Below are positions 1 to 7,800 of a stretch of 13,514 nt of DNA, piece by piece (the first letter of the stretch is position 1; each line of letters starts with the position of its first letter). The notes beneath the pieces were generated by a model that did not search any database, was not told the DNA's origin, and saw nothing but the letters and a program-made list of their open reading frames with translations. The stretch is taken from assembly GCA_023229405.1 (NCBI GenBank), contig JALNZH010000070.1:1-13514 (forward strand), given 5' to 3'. Source of the stretch: Bacteroidota bacterium (GTDB taxonomy: Bacteria > Bacteroidota > Ignavibacteria > UBA10030 > UBA8401). The position numbers were made by a program, and so were the translations under genes.

Positions 1-169
1 GAAGGAATCCCTGCGGGAAAGGATGCGTCTCCCGATAGGGATGCCTTCGGCAGAAGGATGACGTAACTATCTTAGCCTGCGCCTTGCTCACCATGACCGT
101 TTTTCTTGTTTTGCGTAACGTGAGTAAGTAATTGAAATTTGGATAACGTGTATGCGCATTATTTTTCAC
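1..169. repeat. Intergenic segment downstream of gatB with palindromic repeat remnant
   Basis: No coding region is visible here. Positions 1-63 are a run of small hairpin-forming units: TCCC-TGC-GGGA near position 8, CCC-GATA-GGG at 31-40, and TGCC-TTC-GGCA at 42-52, followed by AGGATGACG. The last part (46-63, TTCGGCAGAAGGATGACG) closely resembles the minus strand of 1732-1751 (TTCGGCAGAGAGGAAGTCGA), which is upstream of gatB. This suggests two diverged members of one dispersed intergenic repeat family. The remainder (64-169) is plain AT-rich sequence with no clear terminator stem for gatB. The segment is cut by the window edge, so the full repeat may extend further left. Confidence 0.45.
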
Positions 170-1630
170 CTACGCTCCAGTTAATTTTTTCTTGAGTACC
201 TCATTGATCAGCTTAGGGTTTCCTTTTCCCCTCATCACCTTCATCGTTTCACCAACAAAAAATCCCATCAGTTTGGTCTCACCACTGCGAAACCGGGCGA
301 TCTCATTCGGAAACGCAGTCAGGATCGTCTCAATTTCTTTTTCAATCGCTCCGGTATCCGAAATCTGCACCAGTCCTTTTCGTTCCACAACACTTTTCGG
401 AGACTCTTTCGTCACAAGCATTTCGGCAAAAACATCTTTTGCAATTTTTCCGCTAATCGTTCCGTCCGCAATCAAGTTTACCATAGCACCGAGATGTTCC
501 GGCAATACCGGGAAGTCCGTCATCGGAATCTTTACTTCGTTCATCACCCGCAGTACATCGGTCATCACCCAGTTGCTGACGGATTTGATATTTTCATCAT
601 TCTTCTTTCCAAGTACAGCAACAGCCAACTCGAAATAATCCGCCAATTCACGTTCTTGAGTCAGCACATCCGCATCATACGCGGGAAGCTTGTAGAGATC
701 GGAAAACCGTTTGCGGCGCGCATTGGGGAGTTCAGGTAGCAGTGCTTGTATGGAAGCTATCCACGCTTCATCGACAACCACCGGAACAAGATCGGGATCA
801 GGGAAATAACGGTAGTCATGCGCTTCTTCTTTACTACGCATCGGCGTGGCAATATTCTTATCGGCATTCCAAAGCAGCGTTTGCTGCACTACCGTGCCGC
901 CCTCTTCAATCAGATCGATCTGTCGTTTAATCTCATAGTCAATCGCCCGCTCCACATTCCGGAAAGAATTCATGTTTTTCAATTCCGCTTTTGTGCCGAA
1001 TGCCGATGCACCTATTATGCGGACAGAAACGTTCGCATCGCACCGAAAACTCCCCTCCTCCATATTCCCGTCGCAAATGCCGAGATATTTTACCGTTTTC
1101 CAGATCGAAGTAAGGTACCGTGTTGCTTCGACTGCGGAACGCATATCTGGCTCGCTGACAATCTCCAACAGCGGAGTACCGCAGCGGTTCACATCGACCA
1201 ACGTGTCCATGTCCAAATCGTGGATCGATTTCCCTGCGTCCTCTTCCATATGAATGCGCGTAATGCCAATCCGTTTCACATTACCACCATCCAATTCAAT
1301 ATCAACATAGCCCTTTTGACAGATCGGCTCCTCGTATTGTGAAATCTGGTAACCCTTTGGAAGATCGGGATAGAAATAGTTTTTTCTGGCAAAGATTGAG
1401 CGATGGGTGATGCTGCAATTCGTCGCAAGTCCCAAACGGATGGCGAAATCCACCACCTGTTTGTTCAGCACCGGCAAAACGCCCGGCATGCCGAGGCAGA
1501 CAGGACAAACATTCGAGTTCGGCGCACTGCCAAAGGCAGTCGAACATCCGCAAAAGATTTTGGATTTTGTGGAGAGTTGTGCATGAACTTCCAGTCCGAT
1601 CACCGCTTCATATTTTTCGTATACAGACAT
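170..1630 (-). CDS. gatB: Aspartyl/glutamyl-tRNA(Asn/Gln) amidotransferase subunit B (GatB)
   Basis: GatB is the tRNA-binding kinase/transferase subunit of GatCAB. In the cytoplasm it converts misacylated Glu-tRNA(Gln) (and often Asp-tRNA(Asn)) to the amide form using ammonia from GatA. Seen in the sequence: the N-terminal GLEVHAQL signature (residues 12-19); a four-cysteine zinc site, C27-x-C29 and C42-x-x-C45; DANVSVR (198-204) after GSFRC; HDYRYFPDPDL (271-281); and the C-terminal YqeY-like tail with LMGFFVGETMKVMRGKGNP (454-472). The length of 486 residues is normal for the family. I chose the ATG at 1630-1628, which gives MSVYEKYEAVIGLEVH. A TTG 18 nt upstream would only add a GIIFG-type extension unlike the family. 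No good SD is visible. GatA and GatC are not adjacent in this window, which is common outside Firmicutes. The identification is very secure. Confidence 0.97.
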   Translation of the reverse strand: MSVYEKYEAVIGLEVHAQLSTKSKIFCGCSTAFGSAPNSNVCPVCLGMPGVLPVLNKQVVDFAIRLGLATNCSITHRSIFARKNYFYPDLPKGYQISQYEEPICQKGYVDIELDGGNVKRIGITRIHMEEDAGKSIHDLDMDTLVDVNRCGTPLLEIVSEPDMRSAVEATRYLTSIWKTVKYLGICDGNMEEGSFRCDANVSVRIIGASAFGTKAELKNMNSFRNVERAIDYEIKRQIDLIEEGGTVVQQTLLWNADKNIATPMRSKEEAHDYRYFPDPDLVPVVVDEAWIASIQALLPELPNARRKRFSDLYKLPAYDADVLTQERELADYFELAVAVLGKKNDENIKSVSNWVMTDVLRVMNEVKIPMTDFPVLPEHLGAMVNLIADGTISGKIAKDVFAEMLVTKESPKSVVERKGLVQISDTGAIEKEIETILTAFPNEIARFRSGETKLMGFFVGETMKVMRGKGNPKLINEVLKKKLTGA

Positions 1631-1650
1631 TCCGAAAATTATTCCCAACT

Positions 1651-1678
1651 ATAATAATAGAAATGTCATCCTCAGCAA
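1651..1678 (-). promoter_or_regulatory. Candidate sigma-70-like promoter for gatB
   Basis: On the minus strand TTGCTG (1678-1673) and TATTAT (1656-1651) are separated by 16 nt. This matches the -35 poorly (TTG only) and the -10 at five of six positions. The start of transcription would fall near 1644, about 14 nt before the gatB ATG. The -35 element lies inside the palindromic repeat at 1663-1713, so the repeat may have contributed the promoter. This is pattern matching only. Confidence 0.25.
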
Positions 1679-1713
1679 CGTCGAAAAGAGTGACGAAAGC
1701 CGAAGCATGACAT
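1663..1713. repeat. Imperfect palindrome between sucC and gatB (dispersed-repeat-like)
   Basis: The ends are a perfect 7-bp inverted repeat, ATGTCAT (1663-1669) and ATGACAT (1707-1713). The arms continue with partial complementarity: CCTCAGC...ACGTC on the left against GACGAAAGCCGAAG on the right. The minus strand reads GAGGATGACAT at its end, the same kind of ending as AGGATGACG at positions 55-63. It looks like a decayed copy of a short palindromic intergenic repeat rather than a terminator, because no T run follows either arm. Confidence 0.45.
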
Positions 1714-1826
1714 CATTCAAAAAATCAAACTTCGACTTCCTCTCTGCCGAAACGGACGCCCGGAATAAAAGACATCGCAGTAGATTGATTAAAATGCAAA
1801 AAAATGAAACTCTCTAAACAACTATA

Positions 1827-2990
1827 CTACGCTGCCAATGCTTTTGTCACTTTATCAGCAGCATCTTTCAGATTCTCCGCGACGAGGAAACTCATGCCGG
1901 AATTCCTCAAAATATCCGCTGCAATATCGGCATTCGTGCCCGCAAGGCGGATAACAATCGGAATTTTCACATCAACAACCTTTGCCGCTTCAACAACACC
2001 ATTCGCCACACGATCGCAGCGCACGATACCGCCAAAGATATTGATCAAGATAGCTTTCACATGTTTGTCCGACAGTATGATCTTAAAACCACTCGCCACC
2101 GTCGTTGCGTTTGCTCCGCCGCCGACATCCAAAAAGTTTGCCGGTTCGCCACCTGCTAATTTAATAATATCCATCGTTGCCATCGCAAGACCGGCGCCGT
2201 TCACCATACAACCGACGTTACCGTCCAGCTTAATGTAATTCAGGTTGGATTTAGATGCTTCCACTTCCAACGAGTCTTCCTCATCTAGATCGCGCAATTC
2301 GGCGAACTCGGGATGACGGTAAAGCGCGTTATCGTCGATGTTCACTTTTGCATCGAGTGCAATCACATTTCCTTCTTTCGTGATTACTAGTGGATTAATT
2401 TCGAACAGTGACGCATCGGTCGCTTCATAGGCTTTGTACAATGAGGTAAGAAACTTCACCGCATTCTTGAATGCGTCGCCGCTTAATCCGAGAGCGAATG
2501 CAAGTTTGCGGGCTTGGAACGACTGAAATCCGACAGACGGTTCGATCGCTTCCTTAACGATCTTCTCTGGATGTTCTTCCGCCACTTTTTCAATTTCCAT
2601 TCCACCTTCGGTGGAAACCATCATTACATTTTTGGCTTGTGCACGATCGAGAGTGATACCGACATACATTTCTTTATCGATGTTTGCTCCTTCTTCAATA
2701 AGCAGACGTTTCACCAAACGCCCTTCTGGACCAGTCTGGTGCGTCACCAACGTCATACCGAGAATCTGTTTTGCGTATTGTTTTACTTCATCAAGGCTTT
2801 TCGCCACCTTCACTCCGCCCCCTTTGCCTCGTCCGCCGGCGTGAATCTGTGCTTTCACTACCCACACACTACCGCCAAGACGTTTCGCTGCGTTCACCGC
2901 TTCATCCACAGAGAATGCCACTTCGCCGCGCGGAACCGGCACACCGAATTTTCTGAGTATATCTTTGCCCTGATATTCGTGAATTTTCAT
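1827..2990 (-). CDS. sucC: Succinyl-CoA ligase (ADP/GDP-forming) subunit beta
   Basis: This is the ATP-grasp subunit of succinyl-CoA synthetase, which interconverts succinyl-CoA and succinate with substrate-level phosphorylation of ADP or GDP in the TCA cycle. Seen: the N-terminal MKIHEYQGKDILRKFGVPVP; the nucleotide-binding segment KAQIHAGGRGKGGGVKV (46-62); the metal-binding EINPL (197-201); NGAGLAMATMD (264-274); the glycine-rich FLDVGGGA (286-293); and NIFGGIVRCD (317-326), which contacts the phosphohistidine of the alpha subunit. The length of 387 residues is nearly identical to the well-known bacterial enzymes. A strong SD (AGGAG at 2995-2999) stands 4 nt before the ATG. The alpha subunit (sucD), adjacent in many bacteria, is not next to it: gatB lies downstream and the pyrroline-carboxylate dehydrogenase upstream. 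Confidence 0.97.
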   Translation of the reverse strand: MKIHEYQGKDILRKFGVPVPRGEVAFSVDEAVNAAKRLGGSVWVVKAQIHAGGRGKGGGVKVAKSLDEVKQYAKQILGMTLVTHQTGPEGRLVKRLLIEEGANIDKEMYVGITLDRAQAKNVMMVSTEGGMEIEKVAEEHPEKIVKEAIEPSVGFQSFQARKLAFALGLSGDAFKNAVKFLTSLYKAYEATDASLFEINPLVITKEGNVIALDAKVNIDDNALYRHPEFAELRDLDEEDSLEVEASKSNLNYIKLDGNVGCMVNGAGLAMATMDIIKLAGGEPANFLDVGGGANATTVASGFKIILSDKHVKAILINIFGGIVRCDRVANGVVEAAKVVDVKIPIVIRLAGTNADIAADILRNSGMSFLVAENLKDAADKVTKALAA

Positions 2991-3012
2991 TAGAGCTCCT
3001 TTGTGTTGTTAC

Positions 3013-3037
3013 GTCATTCCAACGAATGTCGGAATCT
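3013..3037. repeat. Short palindromic intergenic repeat (ATTCC...GGAAT type)
   Basis: Within the gap between the dehydrogenase gene and sucC, ATTCCAAC (3016-3023) and GTCGGAAT (3028-3035) form an 8-bp stem with one mismatch around the loop GAAT. They are flanked by GTC and CT. Many unrelated bacteria carry short dispersed repeats of the general form GTCATTCC...GGAATCT, and Neisseria dRS3 has a comparable layout. On that basis it is probably a mobile or dispersed intergenic element. Only one clear copy of this particular form is present in the window. Confidence 0.45.
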
Positions 3038-3052
3038 GAAATAATAGGAAGA

Positions 3053-3070
3053 TGCTGACATCCGTCAGCA
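3053..3070 (-). terminator. Hairpin 12 nt after the P5C dehydrogenase stop codon
   Basis: TGCTGAC and GTCAGCA form a perfect 7-bp stem with a 4-nt loop, beginning 12 nt beyond the stop of the upstream gene. On the minus strand it is followed by TCTTCCTATTAT, which is pyrimidine-rich but not a true T run. It could therefore be a weak terminator, an mRNA 3' stabilising hairpin, or part of the neighbouring intergenic repeat. Confidence 0.35.
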
Positions 3071-3082
3071 AGACGATAGAAA

Positions 3083-4636
3083 TTATTTAATTTTCTGCGA
3101 AATCACTTTTGCCTGTGTAAACAGCAGCAGATAATCCCGTCCACCCGCTTTAGAATCAGTGCCGCTCAAATTAAATCCGCCGAACGGATGCACACCGACA
3201 AGTGCACCGGTGATCTTTCGATTGATGTAAAAATTCCCTGCATGAAATTCGTTTTTCGCTTTTTCCTGTTTCTTTTTGTTTTTTGTCCATACGCCGCCAG
3301 TCAGACCGAATTCCGTATTGTTGGCAATTTCCAGCGCATGATCGAAATCTTTTGCCTTGATGATTGCAAGCACCGGACCAAATATCTCTTCTTGTGATAT
3401 GGTTGCCATCGGTTCAACATCGGCAATCACTGTCGGTTCAACAAAATACCCTTCCATATCATAATGTTTACCTCCCGCAACAATCTTTCCCCCTTCTTTC
3501 ACTGCAGTAGCGATATACTGCATAATCTTTTGCATCGAACCTTTGTTTACCACCGGCCCCATATAAGATGCCGGATCTTCCGGGAGACCAACCGTCAGTT
3601 TTTTCGTCCTCTCAGCAACTTTCCCTACGAACTTATCATAGACAGACGCTACAACGATCGCACGCGATGCCGCAGAACATTTTTGTCCTTGGTATCCGAA
3701 TGCGGATGCCACCGTTGCCTGTGCTGCTGCATCAAGATCTGTCTCATGATCGATAATGATAGAATCTTTTCCGCCCATTTCCGCGATGACGCGTTTCAGC
3801 CAAATTTGTCCCGGCACAACTTTCGCCGCAAGTTCATTAATGTGAATTCCGACTTCTTTCGAACCGGTGAAAGAGATAAATCTGGTTTTCGGATGTGCGA
3901 CCATTGTATCGCCCACAGCACCGCCAGGACCGGTAATAAAATTGATTACTCCTTTGGGAAGACCCGCTTCTTCCATCAATTGGAAGAATTTATATCCGAT
4001 AGCCGGGGAATCAGAAGAAGGTTTTAAAACAACTGTGTTACCGGCAACAACAGCTGCCGATGTCATACCGACCATAATGGCCAAAGCAAAATTCCACGGA
4101 GGAACACAGACGCCAACACCGAGCGGAATATACCGCAGTTCATTTTTTTCACCGGCTGTTTTCGTCAACGGCTGCGGCGCGGCAAGACGCAACATTTCGC
4201 GTCCGTAAAATTCCAGAAAATCGATCGCTTCCGCCGTATCAGCATCCGCCTCTGCCCATGATTTTCCCACTTCATATGTTAGTAGAGCGGAAAATTCGAA
4301 CTTGCGTTTACGCATGAGCGATGCCGCTTTAAAAAGATACTCCGCCCGTTTTTTTGCAAGTATATTCTTCCAGGATTCAAATGTGGAGGCAGCCGATTCG
4401 ACCGCTTTTTCGGCAAGATCAATATTTGCCTTTTGAAAAATTCCGATCACTTCACTCGGTATTGATGGATTATACGAAAACAGTTTTTCCGGCATTATGA
4501 TCTTTTCGCCACCGATCACAATGGGATGTTCCTTTCCTAATTCTGCTCGGACTTTAGCAAGGGCTTTTTCCATCCCTTTTTTATTGACGGGTTTGGTAAA
4601 ATCGGTGAATGTTTCATTCTTAAATTTAGTAGGCAT
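3083..4636 (-). CDS. pruA: L-glutamate gamma-semialdehyde (1-pyrroline-5-carboxylate) dehydrogenase
   Basis: This NAD(P)+-dependent aldehyde dehydrogenase oxidises glutamate semialdehyde, in equilibrium with pyrroline-5-carboxylate, to glutamate. It is the second step of proline (and arginine) catabolism and cytoplasmic. Seen: VPPWNF (178-183); the cofactor-binding FTGSKEVG (256-263); the catalytic general base Glu286 in AEMGGK; the catalytic Cys320 in GQKCSAASR; EEIFGPV (416-422); and the family-typical SGTDSKAGGRDYL (491-503). The 517-residue length matches stand-alone P5C dehydrogenases, so it is not a PutA fusion; no proline dehydrogenase lies in the window. I chose the ATG at 4636-4634 because AGGAG lies 5 nt upstream (4642-4646). 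A TTG 21 nt earlier would place that SD inside the gene. Assignment to another aldehyde dehydrogenase subclass is unlikely given the C-terminal motif. Confidence 0.93.
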   Translation of the reverse strand: MPTKFKNETFTDFTKPVNKKGMEKALAKVRAELGKEHPIVIGGEKIIMPEKLFSYNPSIPSEVIGIFQKANIDLAEKAVESAASTFESWKNILAKKRAEYLFKAASLMRKRKFEFSALLTYEVGKSWAEADADTAEAIDFLEFYGREMLRLAAPQPLTKTAGEKNELRYIPLGVGVCVPPWNFALAIMVGMTSAAVVAGNTVVLKPSSDSPAIGYKFFQLMEEAGLPKGVINFITGPGGAVGDTMVAHPKTRFISFTGSKEVGIHINELAAKVVPGQIWLKRVIAEMGGKDSIIIDHETDLDAAAQATVASAFGYQGQKCSAASRAIVVASVYDKFVGKVAERTKKLTVGLPEDPASYMGPVVNKGSMQKIMQYIATAVKEGGKIVAGGKHYDMEGYFVEPTVIADVEPMATISQEEIFGPVLAIIKAKDFDHALEIANNTEFGLTGGVWTKNKKKQEKAKNEFHAGNFYINRKITGALVGVHPFGGFNLSGTDSKAGGRDYLLLFTQAKVISQKIK

Positions 4637-4641
4637 ACGAA

Positions 4642-4646
4642 CTCCT
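4642..4646 (-). promoter_or_regulatory. Ribosome binding site that fixes the pruA start
   Basis: The minus strand reads AGGAG followed by TTCGT and the ATG at 4636. The 5-nt spacing is near ideal and rules against the upstream in-frame TTG at 4657-4655. Confidence 0.75.
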
Positions 4647-4695
4647 TGCACTGACAAACATCCTCAACGCCGGAAGCGCGAGGAAGACAATTCAT

Positions 4696-4731
4696 TGAAA
4701 AAATTTTGTGGCCAAAGATACGATTTTTTCA
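4696..4731. promoter_or_regulatory. Inverted repeat with Bacteroidota-type -7 element upstream of pruA
   Basis: TGAAAAAAT (4696-4704) and ATTTTTTCA (4723-4731) form a perfect 9-bp inverted repeat. The 18-nt centre between them contains the minus-strand octamer TATCTTTG (4720-4713). That octamer exactly fits TAnnTTTG, the -7 element of the Bacteroidota housekeeping sigma factor. No convincing TTG-type -33 element is present at the expected distance. If used, transcription would begin about 70 nt before the pruA ATG. The flanking inverted repeat could be an operator, but that is inference. Confidence 0.3.
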
Positions 4732-4762
4732 GCGGGGAAAAAACTGGAATTTTCAGGCAGCC

Positions 4763-4791
4763 ACCATCCGGATCATGCCGATCCGGATGGT
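4763..4791 (-). terminator. Strong 12-bp hairpin 24 nt after the stop of the BNR-repeat gene
   Basis: ACCATCCGGATC (4763-4774) and GATCCGGATGGT (4780-4791) are perfectly complementary with the loop ATGCC. The stem starts 24 nt past the stop codon of the large exported protein and is the strongest palindrome in the window. The minus strand after it is GGCTGCCTGAAAATTCCAG and only then TTTTTT, so the T run is about 20 nt late for a classical intrinsic terminator. It may instead be another dispersed palindromic repeat that also ends or protects the transcript. The + strand continues with TATGACA, similar to the GATGAC ends of the other repeats. Confidence 0.45.
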
Positions 4792-4815
4792 ATGACAGCA
4801 TAATGGCGGGATTAT

Positions 4816-7800
4816 TTACTCTTTTTTCCAATCAGGCAGTCTGCCCGGAACAACAGGAGACGGCGCTATTTCCAGCAGACGATATAGTGCGGGCAGTTCC
4901 TGTTCCGATATCGCTTTTATCTGCATATATTCACGGTCGAATTGATCAACAGCAATCTGATACGCCTTTTTTTGCGTTTCAGTTACATCGGCAAACGAAG
5001 AATAAAAACTTTCAGTCACAGTGTTTAATCGGGTTAAAATGCCCGGCGATGCAATATCATTCCGACCAGAAACAACTTCATCTCCGGAAAAGGAACGTTT
5101 GATCTGCAACAGACGTATTTCAATATCCCGTACTGAATTATATGTACCGCCTGCATCACTGTGCGATTGCATCAGCGCCGCTTTGATCGCTGCAATTTTG
5201 GAACGGAGATCATTCAAATAATTGTTGGTGGCATAAACAACTCTCTGCAGTTGCGCTCCTTTTTTCTGGAAAGCAATTAATGCTTCACGATTTTTTGTCG
5301 GTATCGCCGGCGCGCCGAGCGGTTTGCAGATAAATTTCACCGGATCGGCGATCACTGTTTCTACACCATCGATCCGTTTGGACATCGACACCGAATACGA
5401 TCCCGGCATCACAAACCAGCCTGAATTTTTTCCGTCAACGGCAGAAGAACTTGTTACAGGATCAAGCGAGGCATACCGCAAATCCCAGGTGATTCGATTT
5501 ATTCCTTCGGCATTTTCTCCTTTTAGTTTCCGGACGACAACACCGGCAGCATCTTTTACAGTAAGAAGAATTGCCGGCGCTTCTTCATCCACCTCAGCGC
5601 GCGATTCTTCAATTGTCGGTATTTTTATATCGGATTTCTTTTTCTCCGATTCCTTTTCGGACTCTTTACGGAACTGCTTTTTAGTTTTATATGCTTCTTT
5701 AAGATAATAGGTGAATGTTGCGCCGTAGGGGGGATTGCCGGCATGATAGAAATTATCTCCCTGCCATCCTTGATCATCCCCGGTAAACGGATCTTTCTCC
5801 ACAAACATTAATGCGTCTTTCACCGGAAAGAGATTCGCTTCTTTTTTCAACACATCCTGATTGACATTTCGCAGCGGAGAATAATCATCAAGGATATAGA
5901 ATCCTCGACCAAATGTCGCGATCACCAGATCGTTCTCCCGACGCTGAATCTCCATGTCCCGAACGGCGATTGTGGGCAAACCGGACTTCAGTTGTGTCCA
6001 GATCTTTCCGGCGGAATTCGATACATACAGACCGAATTCTGTTCCGACGAAGAGCAGATTCGGATCAATATGATCTTCCGCGAATGATTTCACCGATCCG
6101 TTGGAAGGGAGATTATTAGAAATTATTTTCCATGATTTCCCTTTGTCCTCGCTTTTCAAAAGGTATGGCTTAAAATCTCCCTGTTGGTGATTATCAAATG
6201 CCGCATATACGACAGTTTCATTATGCTGTGAAGCCGAGACGACAGAAACATATGCTAATTCCGGAACGCCGGATATTTTTTCGCTCTTGCGCCAGCTTGC
6301 ACCACCGTCGTCTGTTATCTGGATCAGCCCGTCATCTGTGCCGATATATACTAGGTGTTCCTTTTTCGGAGACTCAGAAATCTGCGACAGATTTCCCCAC
6401 GCAGCAGTATTTCCGTGCCGGTTGATAGCATCGATACTCCACAATTTTCCCATCATTGGAATAGCATTACGATCCTTCTGCCTTGAAAGATCGCCGCTGA
6501 CCGCCTTCCACGATGCACCCCGGTCTTCGCTGCGGAATAATTTATTCGCTCCGAAATATAGCCGCGAAGCGGAATGTGGAGAGATCAACAACGGCGAGTC
6601 CCAATTCCAACGAAGACCTGGTTCGCCATTTTCTTCGATCGGTTGTATCCATAATCCTTCGCTGGTTTTTTTATCGAACCGGGCAAGACCGCCGTACTGA
6701 TATTGTGAATAGACGATGTTCGGATCGGTCGGATCGATCTGTGATTTAAAACCGTCCCCGCCGATGGTGACGAACCAATCAAAATTATGAATGCCGTATT
6801 TACTGATTGTTCGCGACGGACCGCCAATGGTGGCGTTGTCCTGCGTACCACCATAGATATTGTAAAACGGTTCTGCATTATCGAGGGCAACGCGGTAGAA
6901 TTGTACGGTCGACATATTGTTGATGAAGCGCCATGTAGCATTCCTGTCCAGTGATTCATACAATCCGCCGTCTGTACCAAGCAGCATATACGACGGATCT
7001 TTTGGATCGACCCAGAGTGCGTGATAATCGACATGAACGCTTTTTTCACCCAGCCGTGATAGCGTTTTTCCAGCATCATCAGAATAATACATAATCGTTC
7101 CGGTCGCATAAATTCTTTCTACATCAACCGGATCACAATAAATTTTCCCGTAATACATTGGCACATCAATGTAGGAATTTCGTTTTTCCCACGTCGCGCC
7201 GCGGTCCAATGACCGGTAAATTCCGTTCCCTTCTCCTTGCGCTTCGATATATGCAAACAACACATCCGGATGTACCGGCGAAATTGCCAAACCGATGCGT
7301 CCCAGATCACCGACAGGCAAACCGCTGGAGAGTTTTTTCCATGTTGCTCCGCCGTCGGTAGATTTCTGAATTGAACCTTCCGGTCCGCCATCGATCATCG
7401 ACCAGAAATGCCTGCGGCGTTGATACGTTGAAGCATAGAGAACATCTGGTTCACGCGGATCGATAACGATATCGCTTACACCTGTATGTTCGCTTGGTTT
7501 AAGCAGATTCTTCCATGTTGTACCGCCATCCGTCGATTTATACAATCCACGGTCGCCCCCTTCCTTCCAGAGCGGACCTTGCGCAGCTATATACATAGTT
7601 CTGCTATTGCGCGGATCGAAAACAATTGCTGAAATATGTTCGGCCTTTTCCAGTCCCATTTTTTTCCACGATTTGCCGCCGTCTTCAGATCGATAGAGAC
7701 CATCTCCATATCCAACGCTCCGCTGACTGTTCAATTCTCCAGTGCCTACCCATACTTCATGAGGATTAGATGGATTTAGAACAACACTGCCGATGGAATA

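Noticed and set aside
1..63. tRNA or structured ncRNA in the left end
   Set aside because: The stems are only 3-4 bp, no cloverleaf or TTCGA-type T-loop arrangement is present, and the sequence resembles another intergenic repeat in the window.
746..1342. Plus-strand open frame of 198 codons
   Set aside because: It lies wholly inside gatB on the opposite strand; GatB motifs run through the region without interruption.
3464..4027. Plus-strand open frame of 187 codons, Cys/Arg/Phe-rich
   Set aside because: It is the antisense shadow of the catalytic region of pruA; its composition is typical of a reverse-frame artefact.
4497..5102. Plus-strand open frame of 201 codons
   Set aside because: It runs antisense across the 5' end of pruA, the intergenic hairpin and the 3' end of the BNR gene; its composition is not protein-like and it matches no family I know.
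6585..7109. Minus-strand 174-codon frame overlapping the BNR gene in another frame
   Set aside because: The overlapping frame carries repeated Asp-boxes and is clearly the coding one; this frame has no recognisable domain.
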